From positions 1-64,000 of the forward strand of contig JAJPJG010000017.1 in assembly GCA_021324395.1 (NCBI GenBank): DNA of 64,000 bases. The letters run 5' to 3'. This document shows positions 7,596 through 20,265 of this stretch, piece after piece; positions within the stretch are counted from its first letter, which is position 1; each line of letters begins with the position of its first letter. This DNA is from Spartobacteria bacterium (lineage in GTDB: Bacteria > Verrucomicrobiota > Verrucomicrobiia > Chthoniobacterales > Chthoniobacteraceae). The translations under genes and the position numbers were made by a program. The notes below the pieces were generated by a model that was given only the letters and a program-made list of their open reading frames with translations, had not been told where the DNA came from and ran no database searches.

Positions 7596-10007
7596 ATGAC
7601 TAGCAGATTCATGCGGTTCCCCTTTTGTAGAAAAGCCGAATCTCCGGCATTGCTACTCGTTATATCTCTTCTGCTTTCGCTGAGTGGCTGCGATAACACT
7701 TCTCCTTCTGCTCCGAAGAATCCTGACATCTCTTCCAGTCCCATCACCGATACGCTGGCGATTGGTGATAATGCTTCCGAGCACCAACACGGAGTTCAGC
7801 TTGGCGCGAGCGAAAGGTTTACTGGAGGTCTGGGCGAGCCTGCTGTGAAGCTTCTGCCGAGTGGGACTAAGGCTTGGGAAAGCGCGCCGATGGAGTTTAC
7901 GATGAAGGTGGATGCTGAAAAGCAAAACTACATCACCACACGACTCTGGGGTTCGGATAAAGGTGAGGAGCTAGGTCGCCTGGTGCTTTACATCGATGGC
8001 AAACAGCTCGGTTATCGCGGCGCGGGCGATTACAGCACGCTAAACCAGGCCGATGCCGAGGCGGAAGCTCCCGGTCGCTTCTTTTACGAAACGCTACCTC
8101 TGCCTCCATTTCTTACTAAAGGTAAGTCAACCGTGAGCGTGAAGGTCATAGCTCTCGGGCCTAGATGGTGGTATGGCCCGACGTTTGAGACCTATCAAAA
8201 GCCTTTTACGAAAGAGAGCCGCGGCATCTATCGCTTCTACACGCATACCGATGGCTACTTCGTTCCTCCGCCAGAGGAAAAGCAAGGCGAAGCTCCGAAT
8301 GCATCGGTGCGTCCAGCGCCGGGCGAAGAGGTCATGGAGCAATCGCGCAAGGTAGTCCTCGATCGCATCAATAGAATGCTGAAGGAGGAAATCACGGCTA
8401 ACTCGGCTCCGAAAGCTTACCAGATTCCGATTCTCTTTCTCGCGGCTGCCTACAATACCGAATGGACGCCCGCTTATCACAATCCTATGGCTATTGAGCG
8501 AATCGTGCAGTTAGGCGATGGGCGAGCGATGGATTTTTTCTTGGATAACACATGGGTCTCCAAAAACTGGATAGGAGCCGGCCCGCTCGGCGAAGCCATC
8601 ATCGAGACATGGCCGGAGATTGGCAAACGCATGCAGGAGAAGGTTCAGATGAATGGTAACGAGATCACGCGCGGTGAAGCATGGAGCAGGTTATTGAAAG
8701 CGAGCGTAGATTATTGGCGCACGCATCGCCGCTCTTATACCAACCAATCCATGATCGTGGATTACAACATCTACACCGCCAATCGAGGCTTATCGCTGAT
8801 CGATCCATCTCTCGCATTGCCGGAAAGTCACACGCTTCATTTTTTGTATGAAGCAGTGGGAATCGAACCATGGCTCGGCAGTGATGCCGGCGGAGAGAAC
8901 ACCGGCGAGAAAGACGTTCCCTACCAAAACGTCGCGATACCTTTTGGCAATAATTACAATCTCATCACAACGAAAGGTGTCTCGCGGGAACTGGGATGGG
9001 TCGCCGGTTATGGCGAGACGATCCTGAGATTCATGCACGACATGGTGCTGATTACCGGCGACGAAAAAATCCGCGAGCAACTGCGCAAGATCGACAATAC
9101 CCGGCTTTGCTTCCGCTATCCCGCGCTCGATGCCGACGGCTATCGTTGCATGAAACTTAGCAGCGAGATCGATGAACGCGGCGAGCACTTCCCCGTTTCC
9201 GGCGCTGCTTACGCCGATAACTATGCGTCGCGCGAGAACTGGGGCATGGATCTTCCCGCGATTCTTACCGATGACCCGAAGACAGTCGGCGCGGCGCAGC
9301 AGAGCCTGGAGGACAACCAGTATTTTGCATTCATCGCTTCACGCCTGAAAAGCGACGACACTCTCGGAATGATGCGCAATCTCGACGAATACGCGAAAGC
9401 GAAAACGCTTCCGCCGAGCTCCTATCGTCTGCCGATGAGTGAAGGACAGCCCGACTTCGTCTTTACCGATGAGGAAAGCCCTGTTGTAGCTCTCAAGCAC
9501 GGCGATACGCGCCTTTTTGTGAATCTCTACTTCCGCGCGGAGAATGCCGTGAATCGTGTCGCGCGCGTGTTCGAGATCACTCCTAAGATTACGCGAATAG
9601 CTACAGTTAGAACCGACGTCGAGGTAAACGAAAGCGGCAAGACCTTTGTGCGGCCCGATCATCTCCAGGGTATTCGCAATGAGGAAAAGCTAAAGCCGCC
9701 GGGCGATACTTCGCATCAAGCTTGGGCGGGCGAAGTCATGCCAATCGCGAAGCGACCCGACGACGCATCGCAGCCTCCTTACGGAGCATGGGGCCCATTC
9801 GTCGGCAAGGCTGACTTCTACACGTTGCGCTATGGCGACTATCTCATCGCCATGAACACGACTCAGGCTCGCACCTTCACCCTGCCCGCTCAACCCGATC
9901 ATCCGACGGCCAAAGATTTAGTCACCGGCAAAGAGATAAATCTGAAGGCCGGCGTGCCAGTTCCCCCGCTCACGACAATCGTTCTGTTTCTAGGTAAGAA
10001 CGGATAG
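7596..10007 (+). CDS. Large secreted lipoprotein, probably carbohydrate-related
   Basis: An 803-residue protein with a lipoprotein signal peptide (lipobox LSGC, cysteine 32). I do not recognise a named family. The middle is helical and rich in Trp, Tyr and His. The last ~200 residues look like the beta-rich tail of glycan-active enzymes, ending with a long beta-strand pattern PLTTIVLFL. This organisation recalls secreted polysaccharide lyases or (alpha/alpha)6 hydrolases, which is inference only. A GH43-like gene follows within 100 bp on the same strand. Base and codon use differ from neighbours (many GCT, TCT, CTA codons), which suggests recent acquisition. The start is the ATG at 7596 with AAAGGG just upstream; the ATG four bases earlier ends after two further codons. 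Confidence 0.75.
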   Translation: MTSRFMRFPFCRKAESPALLLVISLLLSLSGCDNTSPSAPKNPDISSSPITDTLAIGDNASEHQHGVQLGASERFTGGLGEPAVKLLPSGTKAWESAPMEFTMKVDAEKQNYITTRLWGSDKGEELGRLVLYIDGKQLGYRGAGDYSTLNQADAEAEAPGRFFYETLPLPPFLTKGKSTVSVKVIALGPRWWYGPTFETYQKPFTKESRGIYRFYTHTDGYFVPPPEEKQGEAPNASVRPAPGEEVMEQSRKVVLDRINRMLKEEITANSAPKAYQIPILFLAAAYNTEWTPAYHNPMAIERIVQLGDGRAMDFFLDNTWVSKNWIGAGPLGEAIIETWPEIGKRMQEKVQMNGNEITRGEAWSRLLKASVDYWRTHRRSYTNQSMIVDYNIYTANRGLSLIDPSLALPESHTLHFLYEAVGIEPWLGSDAGGENTGEKDVPYQNVAIPFGNNYNLITTKGVSRELGWVAGYGETILRFMHDMVLITGDEKIREQLRKIDNTRLCFRYPALDADGYRCMKLSSEIDERGEHFPVSGAAYADNYASRENWGMDLPAILTDDPKTVGAAQQSLEDNQYFAFIASRLKSDDTLGMMRNLDEYAKAKTLPPSSYRLPMSEGQPDFVFTDEESPVVALKHGDTRLFVNLYFRAENAVNRVARVFEITPKITRIATVRTDVEVNESGKTFVRPDHLQGIRNEEKLKPPGDTSHQAWAGEVMPIAKRPDDASQPPYGAWGPFVGKADFYTLRYGDYLIAMNTTQARTFTLPAQPDHPTAKDLVTGKEINLKAGVPVPPLTTIVLFLGKNG

Positions 10008-10032
10008 TTGCCATTCCTTAACAGGCTTGATA

Positions 10033-10056
10033 GGTGGTATCGCGCCGAATACCACC
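10033..10056 (+). other. Intergenic hairpin, 8-bp perfect stem
   Basis: GGTGGTAT (10033-10040) pairs with ATACCACC (10049-10056) around an eight-base loop. It stands between the 803-residue lipoprotein and the GH43-like gene. No T tract follows, so it could be a processing or stability element, or a recognition site for a regulator, rather than a terminator. Confidence 0.5.
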
Positions 10057-10104
10057 GATTCAAATGCAGCGCGAGTCGCCGCGGCAAAATCATCCAAATA
10101 GATC

Positions 10105-11214
10105 ATGCAGATCAAGCCTATGCTCACCAACCTGCGACCAGCGTTTGCCTTTTTACTTCTGGGCATGACGCTTACCCTTACAGCGCCCGTCGAAGCTCAA
10201 GATAAGACGGCTTCTCTATCGCCTCCGCCCAAAACGCAGCAGGCACAAAAGCAGCAAACCTTTCGCCTGCCTGACATGCCGCTGCATGATCCGTGGATTC
10301 TGGCGGATGCAGCCTCAAAGACCTATTACCTCTACACCTCCAATGTCCGCAGACTGACTGGTGAAAACCGCTCCGGCACGATGGTTTACAAGAGCAAGGA
10401 CCTCATCCACTGGGAGCGGCCGTTTGTAGTCTTTACCGTGCCTGATGGCACTTGGGCTAATCCCACCGAAGGCGCCTGGGCGCCCGAGGTTCACGAATAC
10501 AAAGGCATGTTCTACCTTTTCACCACGCTGCACAATTCCCAGAGGATCATCGCGGAGCCCCCGGCGGTCTGGAAGACCAATCACATGCGCGGCACCTGCA
10601 TTGCGGTTAGCGATTCTCCTGAGGGACCGTTCAAGCTGCTGAAAACAAATGGGCCCGTCCCACCGGCTGATTTCATGACCCTCGACGGCACGCTCTACAT
10701 TGACCCGGAGGATGGAAGCCCCTGGATGGTCTATGCCCATGAATGGCTGCAGAAGATTAACGGCACGATGGAAGCCGTGCCTTTGAAAACTGATCTTTCC
10801 GCCGCCGACGGGCCGCCGATCTACCTTTTTAAAGCCTCGGACGCTCCCTGGCTCAACGCACAGGGCGTGGCGTCCCGCGAGGAACTGCACTATGTCACCG
10901 ACGGCCCGGAACTCTTTCGCACAAAGGACAACCAGCTTCTGATGCTCTGGTCCAGCTATGACAACAAAGGTTACGTGCAAACCGTGGCCCGTTCAAAGTC
11001 CGGCGAGCTCAAAGGGCCTTGGGAGCAACTGGAGCCGCTCATGCGCCACGACAGCGGCCACGGCATGCTCTTTCATACCTTTGAAGGCCAATTAATGCTG
11101 GTGCTGCACCGGCCTTTTAAGAACGCCCGAGGCAAGCTCTACGAAATGGAAGATACAGGCACCAGCTTAAAGATAATCCGGGAACGCACCGATCTGGATG
11201 GTGAATTACCGTAA
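10105..11214 (+). CDS. Secreted GH43-like glycoside hydrolase
   Basis: A 369-residue exported protein with a signal peptide ending near Ala31. The fold expected is the five-bladed beta-propeller of glycoside hydrolase family 43 and relatives. LHDPWIL places the candidate general base at Asp62. An aspartate near 200 (LYIDPEDGSPWMVYA) fits the pKa modulator, and Glu269 in TDGPELFRT fits the general acid. WAPEVHEYKGMFYLF is a hallmark blade sequence. The usual substrates are arabinans, xylans or related side chains; the exact one cannot be read here. It follows the large lipoprotein gene and may act with it and with the sugar permease at the window start. Confidence 0.85.
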   Translation: MQIKPMLTNLRPAFAFLLLGMTLTLTAPVEAQDKTASLSPPPKTQQAQKQQTFRLPDMPLHDPWILADAASKTYYLYTSNVRRLTGENRSGTMVYKSKDLIHWERPFVVFTVPDGTWANPTEGAWAPEVHEYKGMFYLFTTLHNSQRIIAEPPAVWKTNHMRGTCIAVSDSPEGPFKLLKTNGPVPPADFMTLDGTLYIDPEDGSPWMVYAHEWLQKINGTMEAVPLKTDLSAADGPPIYLFKASDAPWLNAQGVASREELHYVTDGPELFRTKDNQLLMLWSSYDNKGYVQTVARSKSGELKGPWEQLEPLMRHDSGHGMLFHTFEGQLMLVLHRPFKNARGKLYEMEDTGTSLKIIRERTDLDGELP

Positions 11215-11311
11215 GCCTGCTTTCCAGCAGCCGCCAATCGTGAGTCGCCTCTTCGCTTTTCCCCTTTCCGCTGGAAATCCAGCTCCGGCTGCCTACAGTG
11301 TCGCACCTCAA

Positions 11312-12706
11312 ATGCCGATCGATATCAAACAACTGGTCACCGAACGCCTGGGCGAAAATTACGACCTGCACGAGCGCTATATCAACCGGACGCTGGTGCA
11401 GGTGCAGCGGATGATCGGGTTCGACAAAGTTTACGCGAATGCGCAGGGCGCTTATCTCTATGATCTCGATGGCAACGCGTATCTCGATTTTCTGAGCGGC
11501 TACAGCGTTTTTAATATCGGGCGAAACCATCCGGCGGTGAAAAAGGCGATCCGCGATACGCTCGATCTTGACCTGCCGAACATGGTGCAGATGGACTGCT
11601 CGCTCTTGAGCGGGTTGCTCGCGGAGGCTTTGGTGAAACGGCTCCCGGAGCATTTGAATGCGGTGTTTTTCTGCAATTCCGGCGCGGAAGCCATCGAGGG
11701 CGCGATCAAGTTCGCGCGCTCGGCCACCGGCAAAAGCGGTTTCATCTCGCTCAGCAGCGCCTTTCACGGACTGAGCATGGGCGCGCTGTCGCTCATGGGC
11801 AACGACTCGTTTCGTGACGGCTTCGGACCGTTTCTCAACGGCTGCATGCGGCTAAAGATCGGCGACCTCTCCAGCCTGCAAGCAGAGCTGGCAACCGGCC
11901 AATATGCCGCGGTCGTCATCGAGCCGGTGCAGGGCAAAGGCGTGCAGTTTCCGCACGATGACTTTTTCCTCGAGGCGCAGCATCTTTGCCGCAAACACGG
12001 CGCGCTCTTAATTTGCGACGAAGTGCAGACCGGCCTCGGCCGCACGGGACGCTGGTGGGGTTTCGAAAATTACGGGCTCGAACCGGATATCATCACCGTC
12101 GCGAAATCGCTCAGCGGCGGTTACGTGCCGGTCGGCGCGATCGTGATGCGGCGCGACATTTACCAAAAAACTTTCAGTCGCCTTGATCGCTGCGTTGTGC
12201 ACTCGTCCACATTCGGCCGCAACAATCTCGCGATGGCGTGCGGCCTTGCGACGCTGCAGGTGATCGAGGATGAGAAGCTCGTCGAGAACGCCGCGCGCAT
12301 GGGCGAGCTGCTGCGCACGCGCATCGACGCGTTGCGCGCGAAGCATTCGTTCATCAAGGAAGTGCGCGGCAAGGGCCTTATCATCGCCATCGAGTTTCAC
12401 GAGCCGCACGAGTTCACGCTAAAGGCCGCCTGGAAGATTTTGCACAAGCTCGAATCCGAGCTCTTCGCGCAAATGCTCGTCACCGCGCTGCTGCAAAAAC
12501 ACCGCATCCTTACGCAAGTCGCTGCGCACGGGCTCGACGTGATCAAGATTCTCCCGCCGCTGACGATCGGCGAAAAGGAGGTCGATTATTTCGTCAATGC
12601 GCTCGACAGCGTGCTGAACGACTGCCGGAAGTTCCCCGGCCCGATCTGGGACCTCGGCACAAATTTTCTGCGTCAAGCCTTGCGAAAGCCGGCGGTTGCT
12701 GGATAA
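11312..12706 (+). CDS. Class III PLP-dependent aminotransferase
   Basis: A 464-residue enzyme of the acetylornithine/ornithine aminotransferase superfamily (fold type I, class III). Lys265 in TVAKSLSGGYVPVGA is the expected pyridoxal-phosphate Schiff-base lysine; CNSGAEAIEGAIKFAR and LICDEVQTGLGRTG are typical cofactor-site motifs. The amino donor and substrate are not evident from context; omega-amino acids, diamines or ornithine derivatives are possible. The ATG at 11312 is chosen because the frame upstream runs back into the GH43-like gene and encodes nothing conserved before MPIDIKQL. Codon use returns to that of the bulk of the window here. Confidence 0.9.
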   Translation: MPIDIKQLVTERLGENYDLHERYINRTLVQVQRMIGFDKVYANAQGAYLYDLDGNAYLDFLSGYSVFNIGRNHPAVKKAIRDTLDLDLPNMVQMDCSLLSGLLAEALVKRLPEHLNAVFFCNSGAEAIEGAIKFARSATGKSGFISLSSAFHGLSMGALSLMGNDSFRDGFGPFLNGCMRLKIGDLSSLQAELATGQYAAVVIEPVQGKGVQFPHDDFFLEAQHLCRKHGALLICDEVQTGLGRTGRWWGFENYGLEPDIITVAKSLSGGYVPVGAIVMRRDIYQKTFSRLDRCVVHSSTFGRNNLAMACGLATLQVIEDEKLVENAARMGELLRTRIDALRAKHSFIKEVRGKGLIIAIEFHEPHEFTLKAAWKILHKLESELFAQMLVTALLQKHRILTQVAAHGLDVIKILPPLTIGEKEVDYFVNALDSVLNDCRKFPGPIWDLGTNFLRQALRKPAVAG

Positions 12707-12823
12707 TTGAGCTGCGGCGATTGGCCGCTGACGAAATCCCCCACCGGCGCGACATCAGCTCCGGGCACGATTCCATGTTAGCGGCGTGCGGCAACCGTGG
12801 ACGCCGTGTGAGGACATATAAAA

Positions 12824-13798
12824 ATGAAGACGAAACGATTTTTCCACATCGTCGCGATCATCTTTTCCTCCCTCGCCTCGATGATCTCACACGGGCAGGC
12901 CAAACCCGAGCTCTCGAAAAAGGCGAAGAAGGGCGAAAGCTCGATGACGAAACCGCACCGTCAAAATGGCTCCGGCACAGCAAGCGAGGAGGCATCCGAC
13001 GATCCGCCGAAAAAACTCAATCCCTCGTTGATGGCCAGCGCCGAATTGAGCACGCCGATGGATTTTTCCAAAATCGCGCCGATCGCGCCGCAACCGGAGG
13101 ACGCGAATTCGCGCTACCCGTGGAAGCGGGAGATCGTCACGACGACGTTTTGGATCGGCGAAAACGCGTCGAAGAATAATCCCGTGCCGAATCACGCGAG
13201 CTCGTGGGACCCGCATTGGGCGCAAAATTACGGCGGCGACGACGAGCCGATTGCCGCGAACCGGACTTCGGAATACACGCCGGCGAAGTTTACACCTGGT
13301 CAAAACCCGTTTTACGTGGCGTTGCCGTATAACGATGTCACAAAAGGCATGCACAAGCCGGAAGCTTCGCGGGTGATTCCGTGGTTCAGCAAAGACTACA
13401 AGGAACCGGGCAAAAGCGTCTGCAAAGGCCGCTGGATCGCCATTCGCCACGGCAACAAAGTTTGCTACGCGCAATGGGAGGATGCCGGCCCGTTTCGCAC
13501 GGATCACTGGGAATATGTCTTCGGCAGCGAACGTCCGAAACCGAATCTTAACCACGGCGCCGGCCTCGATGTTTCGCCGGCTGTCCGCGATTACCTCGGC
13601 ATGAACAGCACCGATGTCACCGACTGGAAGTTCGTCGATTTCGAGGAAGTCCCGACCGGGCCGTGGGCGCGCTTCGGTGACAACAACACGTTCGTGCAAA
13701 ACGCGCGCAAGGGCGATCAGCGCGTGGCTCAGGTCACGCAGCAATCCTCGAAAGCGGTGCGGCCTGTGACATTGCGCGAGATCGTGCCCGGAACGTAA
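12824..13798 (+). CDS. Secreted double-psi beta-barrel-like protein, copy 1
   Basis: A 324-residue exported protein (signal peptide about 1-25, then a Lys/Ser-rich linker). About 180 residues in the C-terminal half are nearly the same as in the protein at 19229-20092. That block contains DAGPF (Asp220) and GAGLDVSPAVRDYLG, which match the order of the DxGPF and DLS-A-LG motifs of RlpA/MltA-like double-psi beta-barrels. A role in peptidoglycan or glycan binding or cleavage is therefore plausible, but it is inferred from short motifs only. The gene stands alone and ends at a hairpin terminator before pyc. Confidence 0.75.
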   Translation: MKTKRFFHIVAIIFSSLASMISHGQAKPELSKKAKKGESSMTKPHRQNGSGTASEEASDDPPKKLNPSLMASAELSTPMDFSKIAPIAPQPEDANSRYPWKREIVTTTFWIGENASKNNPVPNHASSWDPHWAQNYGGDDEPIAANRTSEYTPAKFTPGQNPFYVALPYNDVTKGMHKPEASRVIPWFSKDYKEPGKSVCKGRWIAIRHGNKVCYAQWEDAGPFRTDHWEYVFGSERPKPNLNHGAGLDVSPAVRDYLGMNSTDVTDWKFVDFEEVPTGPWARFGDNNTFVQNARKGDQRVAQVTQQSSKAVRPVTLREIVPGT

Positions 13799-13817
13799 TC
13801 GCATTTTCCCGACGCGA

Positions 13818-13847
13818 CCGACTCCTGCTTGTCAGCATCGGAGTCGG
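13818..13847 (+). terminator. Hairpin terminator after the double-psi-barrel gene
   Basis: CCGACTCC (13818-13825) pairs with GGAGTCGG (13840-13847). The stem can extend inward through TGCT/AGCA. A short T-containing stretch follows. It sits between the previous stop codon and the pyc start. Confidence 0.6.
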
Positions 13848-13868
13848 CATTTATAAAGCGCGCCACGT

Positions 13869-17354
<3,486 letters not shown>

Positions 17355-17356
17355 CA

Positions 17357-17372
17357 GCGGCAAATTTGCCGC
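17357..17372 (+). terminator. Palindrome after pyc, possible terminator
   Basis: GCGGCAAATTTGCCGC is a perfect 16-bp palindrome beginning two bases after the pyc stop. There is no T tract, so rho-independent termination is uncertain. The remaining 180 bases to the convergent holB end contain no gene I can support. Confidence 0.4.
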
Positions 17373-17551
17373 ACGATTTGACCTTCATATCTCCGAAGTG
17401 TAAAAGTCGATTCCAGCGTTGCGCGTTTCCGCGTTGTCTCACTATTTTCCGGAGGTGGAACGATGGATTTTCGCCAGTGCGCGATTTTGTTTCCACGGAA
17501 GCCGACGCCATGTCCGCCAAGCGCGGGCGGGTTTCACAAGGGGAGCGCAGA

Positions 17552-18511
17552 CTACCCGCCGAACGCGTTCAGGAAAGCGACTTCGATGGCAAGGTCTTCC
17601 TTCACGTTGCGGTCGAGGTTTTCGCGGAGGGCTTCGATGCGGGCGATGCGCCGCAGGATTTGCGGGGCGGTGAATTGCGCGGCGAGGCGTCCGGTCTCGG
17701 CGGCGTAGCCGGGCAGGTCGAGCGTGGTGAAGCGCTGCTGCTGGCGGAGGACGTCGGCCCACCATTGCACGAGCGTTTCGATAAGCGCGAAGCGTTGCTG
17801 GACGTAGCGGGACTCGGTGAGCGCTTTGTAGAAGTTCTCGCGGTCGTCGAGCCATTTGCTCTCGGTGGTTTGCTTGTAATGCGTCTCCTCTTTCTTGAAT
17901 TCGGCGGCGTTGTCGTCGGCGATCTGCTCTCGGGCCTGCTGGAGGAGCAGGATGAATTTGCGGACAAGTCCATAAACGGCGGCTATGTCGCGTTCCTTGC
18001 CGCTGAAAAAGTCGCGCAATGCTCCGAGGAGCTGTGTTTGCGCGGGTGTCAGGCCGGGCCGGCCGGCGCGGCTCAGAGGGACGGCGATGCAACGGGAGAG
18101 GATGGTTTCGGGCAGCGCCTCGGGTTGGTCGCTCGTGAGCAACAGAAGGGAATTATTCGGCGGTTCCTCGAGGGTTTTGAGGAAGGCATTGGAGGCTTGG
18201 ATTTGCAGGCGATCGGCCTCGAAGATGATGCCGACTTTGCGCCCGCTGCCGGTCGCGCGCATTTGCAATTCGCGCTCCAGCGCGCGCATTTGATCGATGA
18301 CGATGCGGCGCGATTTGGATTCCGGCTCCGCGACGTGAACGTCGGGATGGCGCAACGGGTCGCTCGCGCCGGTGACGAGGCCGGACAGCCCGGTGGCGAG
18401 CTCGCGCTTGCCGCTGCCGCTCGGGCCGGTGATGAGGTAGGCGTGCGCGAGGCGCTGCTGGCTGTGCGCGCGGCGCAGAAGGTCGAATGCGGAGTCCTTC
18501 GTGAAGGCCAT
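17552..18511 (-). CDS. holB: DNA polymerase III delta' subunit
   Basis: A 319-residue clamp-loader subunit. It has an AAA+ N-terminal domain with GPSGSGKR at 29-36, the FLKTLEEPP signature and the sensor-type ILSRC. In the clamp loader, delta' works with delta and DnaX to place the beta clamp on DNA. The Zn-binding cysteine cluster found in many delta' and DnaX proteins is absent; only one cysteine is visible. The start codon directly abuts the tmk stop with no gap, so tmk-holB form an operon, an arrangement also common in other bacteria. A 390-codon open frame on the opposite strand is a shadow. Confidence 0.92.
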   Translation of the reverse strand: MAFTKDSAFDLLRRAHSQQRLAHAYLITGPSGSGKRELATGLSGLVTGASDPLRHPDVHVAEPESKSRRIVIDQMRALERELQMRATGSGRKVGIIFEADRLQIQASNAFLKTLEEPPNNSLLLLTSDQPEALPETILSRCIAVPLSRAGRPGLTPAQTQLLGALRDFFSGKERDIAAVYGLVRKFILLLQQAREQIADDNAAEFKKEETHYKQTTESKWLDDRENFYKALTESRYVQQRFALIETLVQWWADVLRQQQRFTTLDLPGYAAETGRLAAQFTAPQILRRIARIEALRENLDRNVKEDLAIEVAFLNAFGG

Positions 18512-19174
18512 TTACTTGCGGATTTGGAGCGCGGTTAGGAGCGGCTGGGCCTGGTTCCAGATGTCGGCTTCCACTTCGTCGGCGCTTTTCCCGCCATCGA
18601 TGACGCGAATGCGCTCGGGCTCGACCTTTGCCAGATCGAGATAACCGGCGCGGACGGCATCGTAGAATTCTGCGGGTTGCTGCTCCATGCGATCGTCACC
18701 CGCGTCAACAGGCCGTGGGCGGCGGAGCATGCGCTCGCGGGCGACCTTTGCATCGAGGTCGAGAACGAACGTGATGTCGGGGCGGCAGGTGCCGACGGCG
18801 AAGTCGTTGATGAATTTCACCGAGGCGGGCTCGAGATTCCGGGCGACGCCCTGGTAAACGGTCGTCGAGTCGAGGAAACGGTCGGCGATCACGACCGCGC
18901 CGGTTTTTAGCGACGGCTCGATCAACTCGCGCACGAGCTGCGCGCGGCTCGCCGTGAAAAGCAGCAGCTCGGCCTCGGAAGTCATCGCGTGGCCGATTTT
19001 CGAGAACTGCAGCAGATGCTTGATCTCCTCGCCGATGGGCGTGCCGCCGGGCTCCCGAGTGACGACGATTGTGTGGCCGGACTTTTCGAGGCGCGTGGCG
19101 AGACGGCGGATTTGCGTGGATTTACCGCAGCCTTCCGAGCCTTCGAATGTGATGAAAAATCCGCGCTGCTGCAT
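18512..19174 (-). CDS. tmk: Thymidylate kinase
   Basis: A 220-residue P-loop kinase that converts dTMP to dTDP. The P-loop FEGSEGCGKST is at residues 10-20, followed by TREPGGTPIGEEI and the DR motif IADRFLDSTTVYQG. All conserved blocks of the bacterial enzyme are present in the expected order and the length is normal. It is the promoter-proximal gene of the tmk-holB pair. The next gene upstream (19229-20092) is on the same strand 54 bp away, so the three could share a transcript. Confidence 0.95.
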   Translation of the reverse strand: MQQRGFFITFEGSEGCGKSTQIRRLATRLEKSGHTIVVTREPGGTPIGEEIKHLLQFSKIGHAMTSEAELLLFTASRAQLVRELIEPSLKTGAVVIADRFLDSTTVYQGVARNLEPASVKFINDFAVGTCRPDITFVLDLDAKVARERMLRRPRPVDAGDDRMEQQPAEFYDAVRAGYLDLAKVEPERIRVIDGGKSADEVEADIWNQAQPLLTALQIRK

Positions 19175-19228
19175 GCGAGGGCGCGATGAAAAACCAACCG
19201 CGCGGCGTTGTCGAGAACGCTCTGGAAT

Positions 19229-20092
19229 TTAGTGCGTGATCACCGTCGGCGCGCTGCTCGACGAGGAGTTGCTCGCCTTTGTGCTGACGACGCGCTCGGT
19301 GCTCTTGCGCGCGTTGATGACGAAATCGTTGTTGTCACCCCAGCGCGCCCACGGGCCGGGGGGGACTTCGCGGAAGTCGACGAATTTCCAGTCCGTCACG
19401 TCGATCGGCTGCAAGCCGAGGTAATCGCGGACGGCGGGCGAAACGTCGAGGCCGGCGCCGCGGTTGAGGTTCGGCTTCGGGCGGTCATTGCCAAAGACGT
19501 ATTCCCAATGGTCCGTGCGGAATGGCCCGCAGTCCGACCATTGCGCGTAAACGACCCGGTTTCCCTTTCGGATAGCGATCCAGCGATCGCGGCAGACGGA
19601 CTGGCCGTATTTGACGTAGGCTTCCTTGAACCACGGGATTACGCGCGGCGCTTCGGGCTTGGTCGCGCCGTGCGTAACGTCATTATAAGGCAGCGCGCAA
19701 TAAAACGGGTTTTGTCTTGGAACAAACCGCACTGGGACGTAGTCGCGCCGCGCGGATGGGTCGGGATTGTCGAACCCGCCGTAGTTTTGCTGCCACTGCG
19801 GATCCCAAGAGCTGGTGCGGTTCGGCACGGGATTGTTTTGCGTCGGCTGTTCGCCGACCCAGAAGACGGTCGTCACGATGCCGAGCTTCCACGGATAACG
19901 TCCTCCGGAAATCATCGGGCGGCCGGTCGTCGGGATGTAAACCTGCGGCTCTATCTTTAACAGGGCGCTCTCGCGGAGCTTCATCGCGTAGTGCGCAAAG
20001 TCCGAGCCGCTGGAATACGGCGATTGCGCGCGGACGGCGGAGGTCAGCGCGAGCACAGAAAGGACTAGAGCTATGGGGGTTTGGGCTCTCAT
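19229..20092 (-). CDS. Secreted double-psi beta-barrel-like protein, copy 2
   Basis: A 287-residue exported protein, paralogous to the one at 12824-13798. The signal peptide runs from MRAQTPIALVL to about AVRAQ, which is why the ATG at 20092 is preferred over one 33 codons earlier. The shared block includes NPVPN, NPFY-ALPYNDVT, RVIPWF, DCGPFRTDHWEYVFG and GAGLDVSPAVRDYLG, and finishes with GPWARWGDNN. Against copy 1, the residue after the Asp of the D-x-GPF motif is Cys rather than Ala. RlpA/MltA-like cell-wall activity is possible. The C-terminus is Ser-rich. It lies upstream of tmk on the same strand. Confidence 0.75.
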   Translation of the reverse strand: MRAQTPIALVLSVLALTSAVRAQSPYSSGSDFAHYAMKLRESALLKIEPQVYIPTTGRPMISGGRYPWKLGIVTTVFWVGEQPTQNNPVPNRTSSWDPQWQQNYGGFDNPDPSARRDYVPVRFVPRQNPFYCALPYNDVTHGATKPEAPRVIPWFKEAYVKYGQSVCRDRWIAIRKGNRVVYAQWSDCGPFRTDHWEYVFGNDRPKPNLNRGAGLDVSPAVRDYLGLQPIDVTDWKFVDFREVPPGPWARWGDNNDFVINARKSTERVVSTKASNSSSSSAPTVITH

Positions 20093-20265
20093 CGGTCGGA
20101 ACGCCCTGCGGTATAGACCAAACATGCGGACGCGTCCAGCGGTTTTTGCCGGATTGACCGATTTCGGTAGTGTTCCATTGCGAGAGTGCATTCTTTGGCA
20201 GCGGCAGCGCCTGTTTCACGCTGTCTATGACAAAAAAGCATCGACTATGCCGCTTGGCAGCTTGG

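Noticed and set aside
17366-18538. 390-codon plus-strand frame opposite holB
   Set aside because: GC-rich shadow of holB; holB has clear AAA+ motifs and this frame has none.
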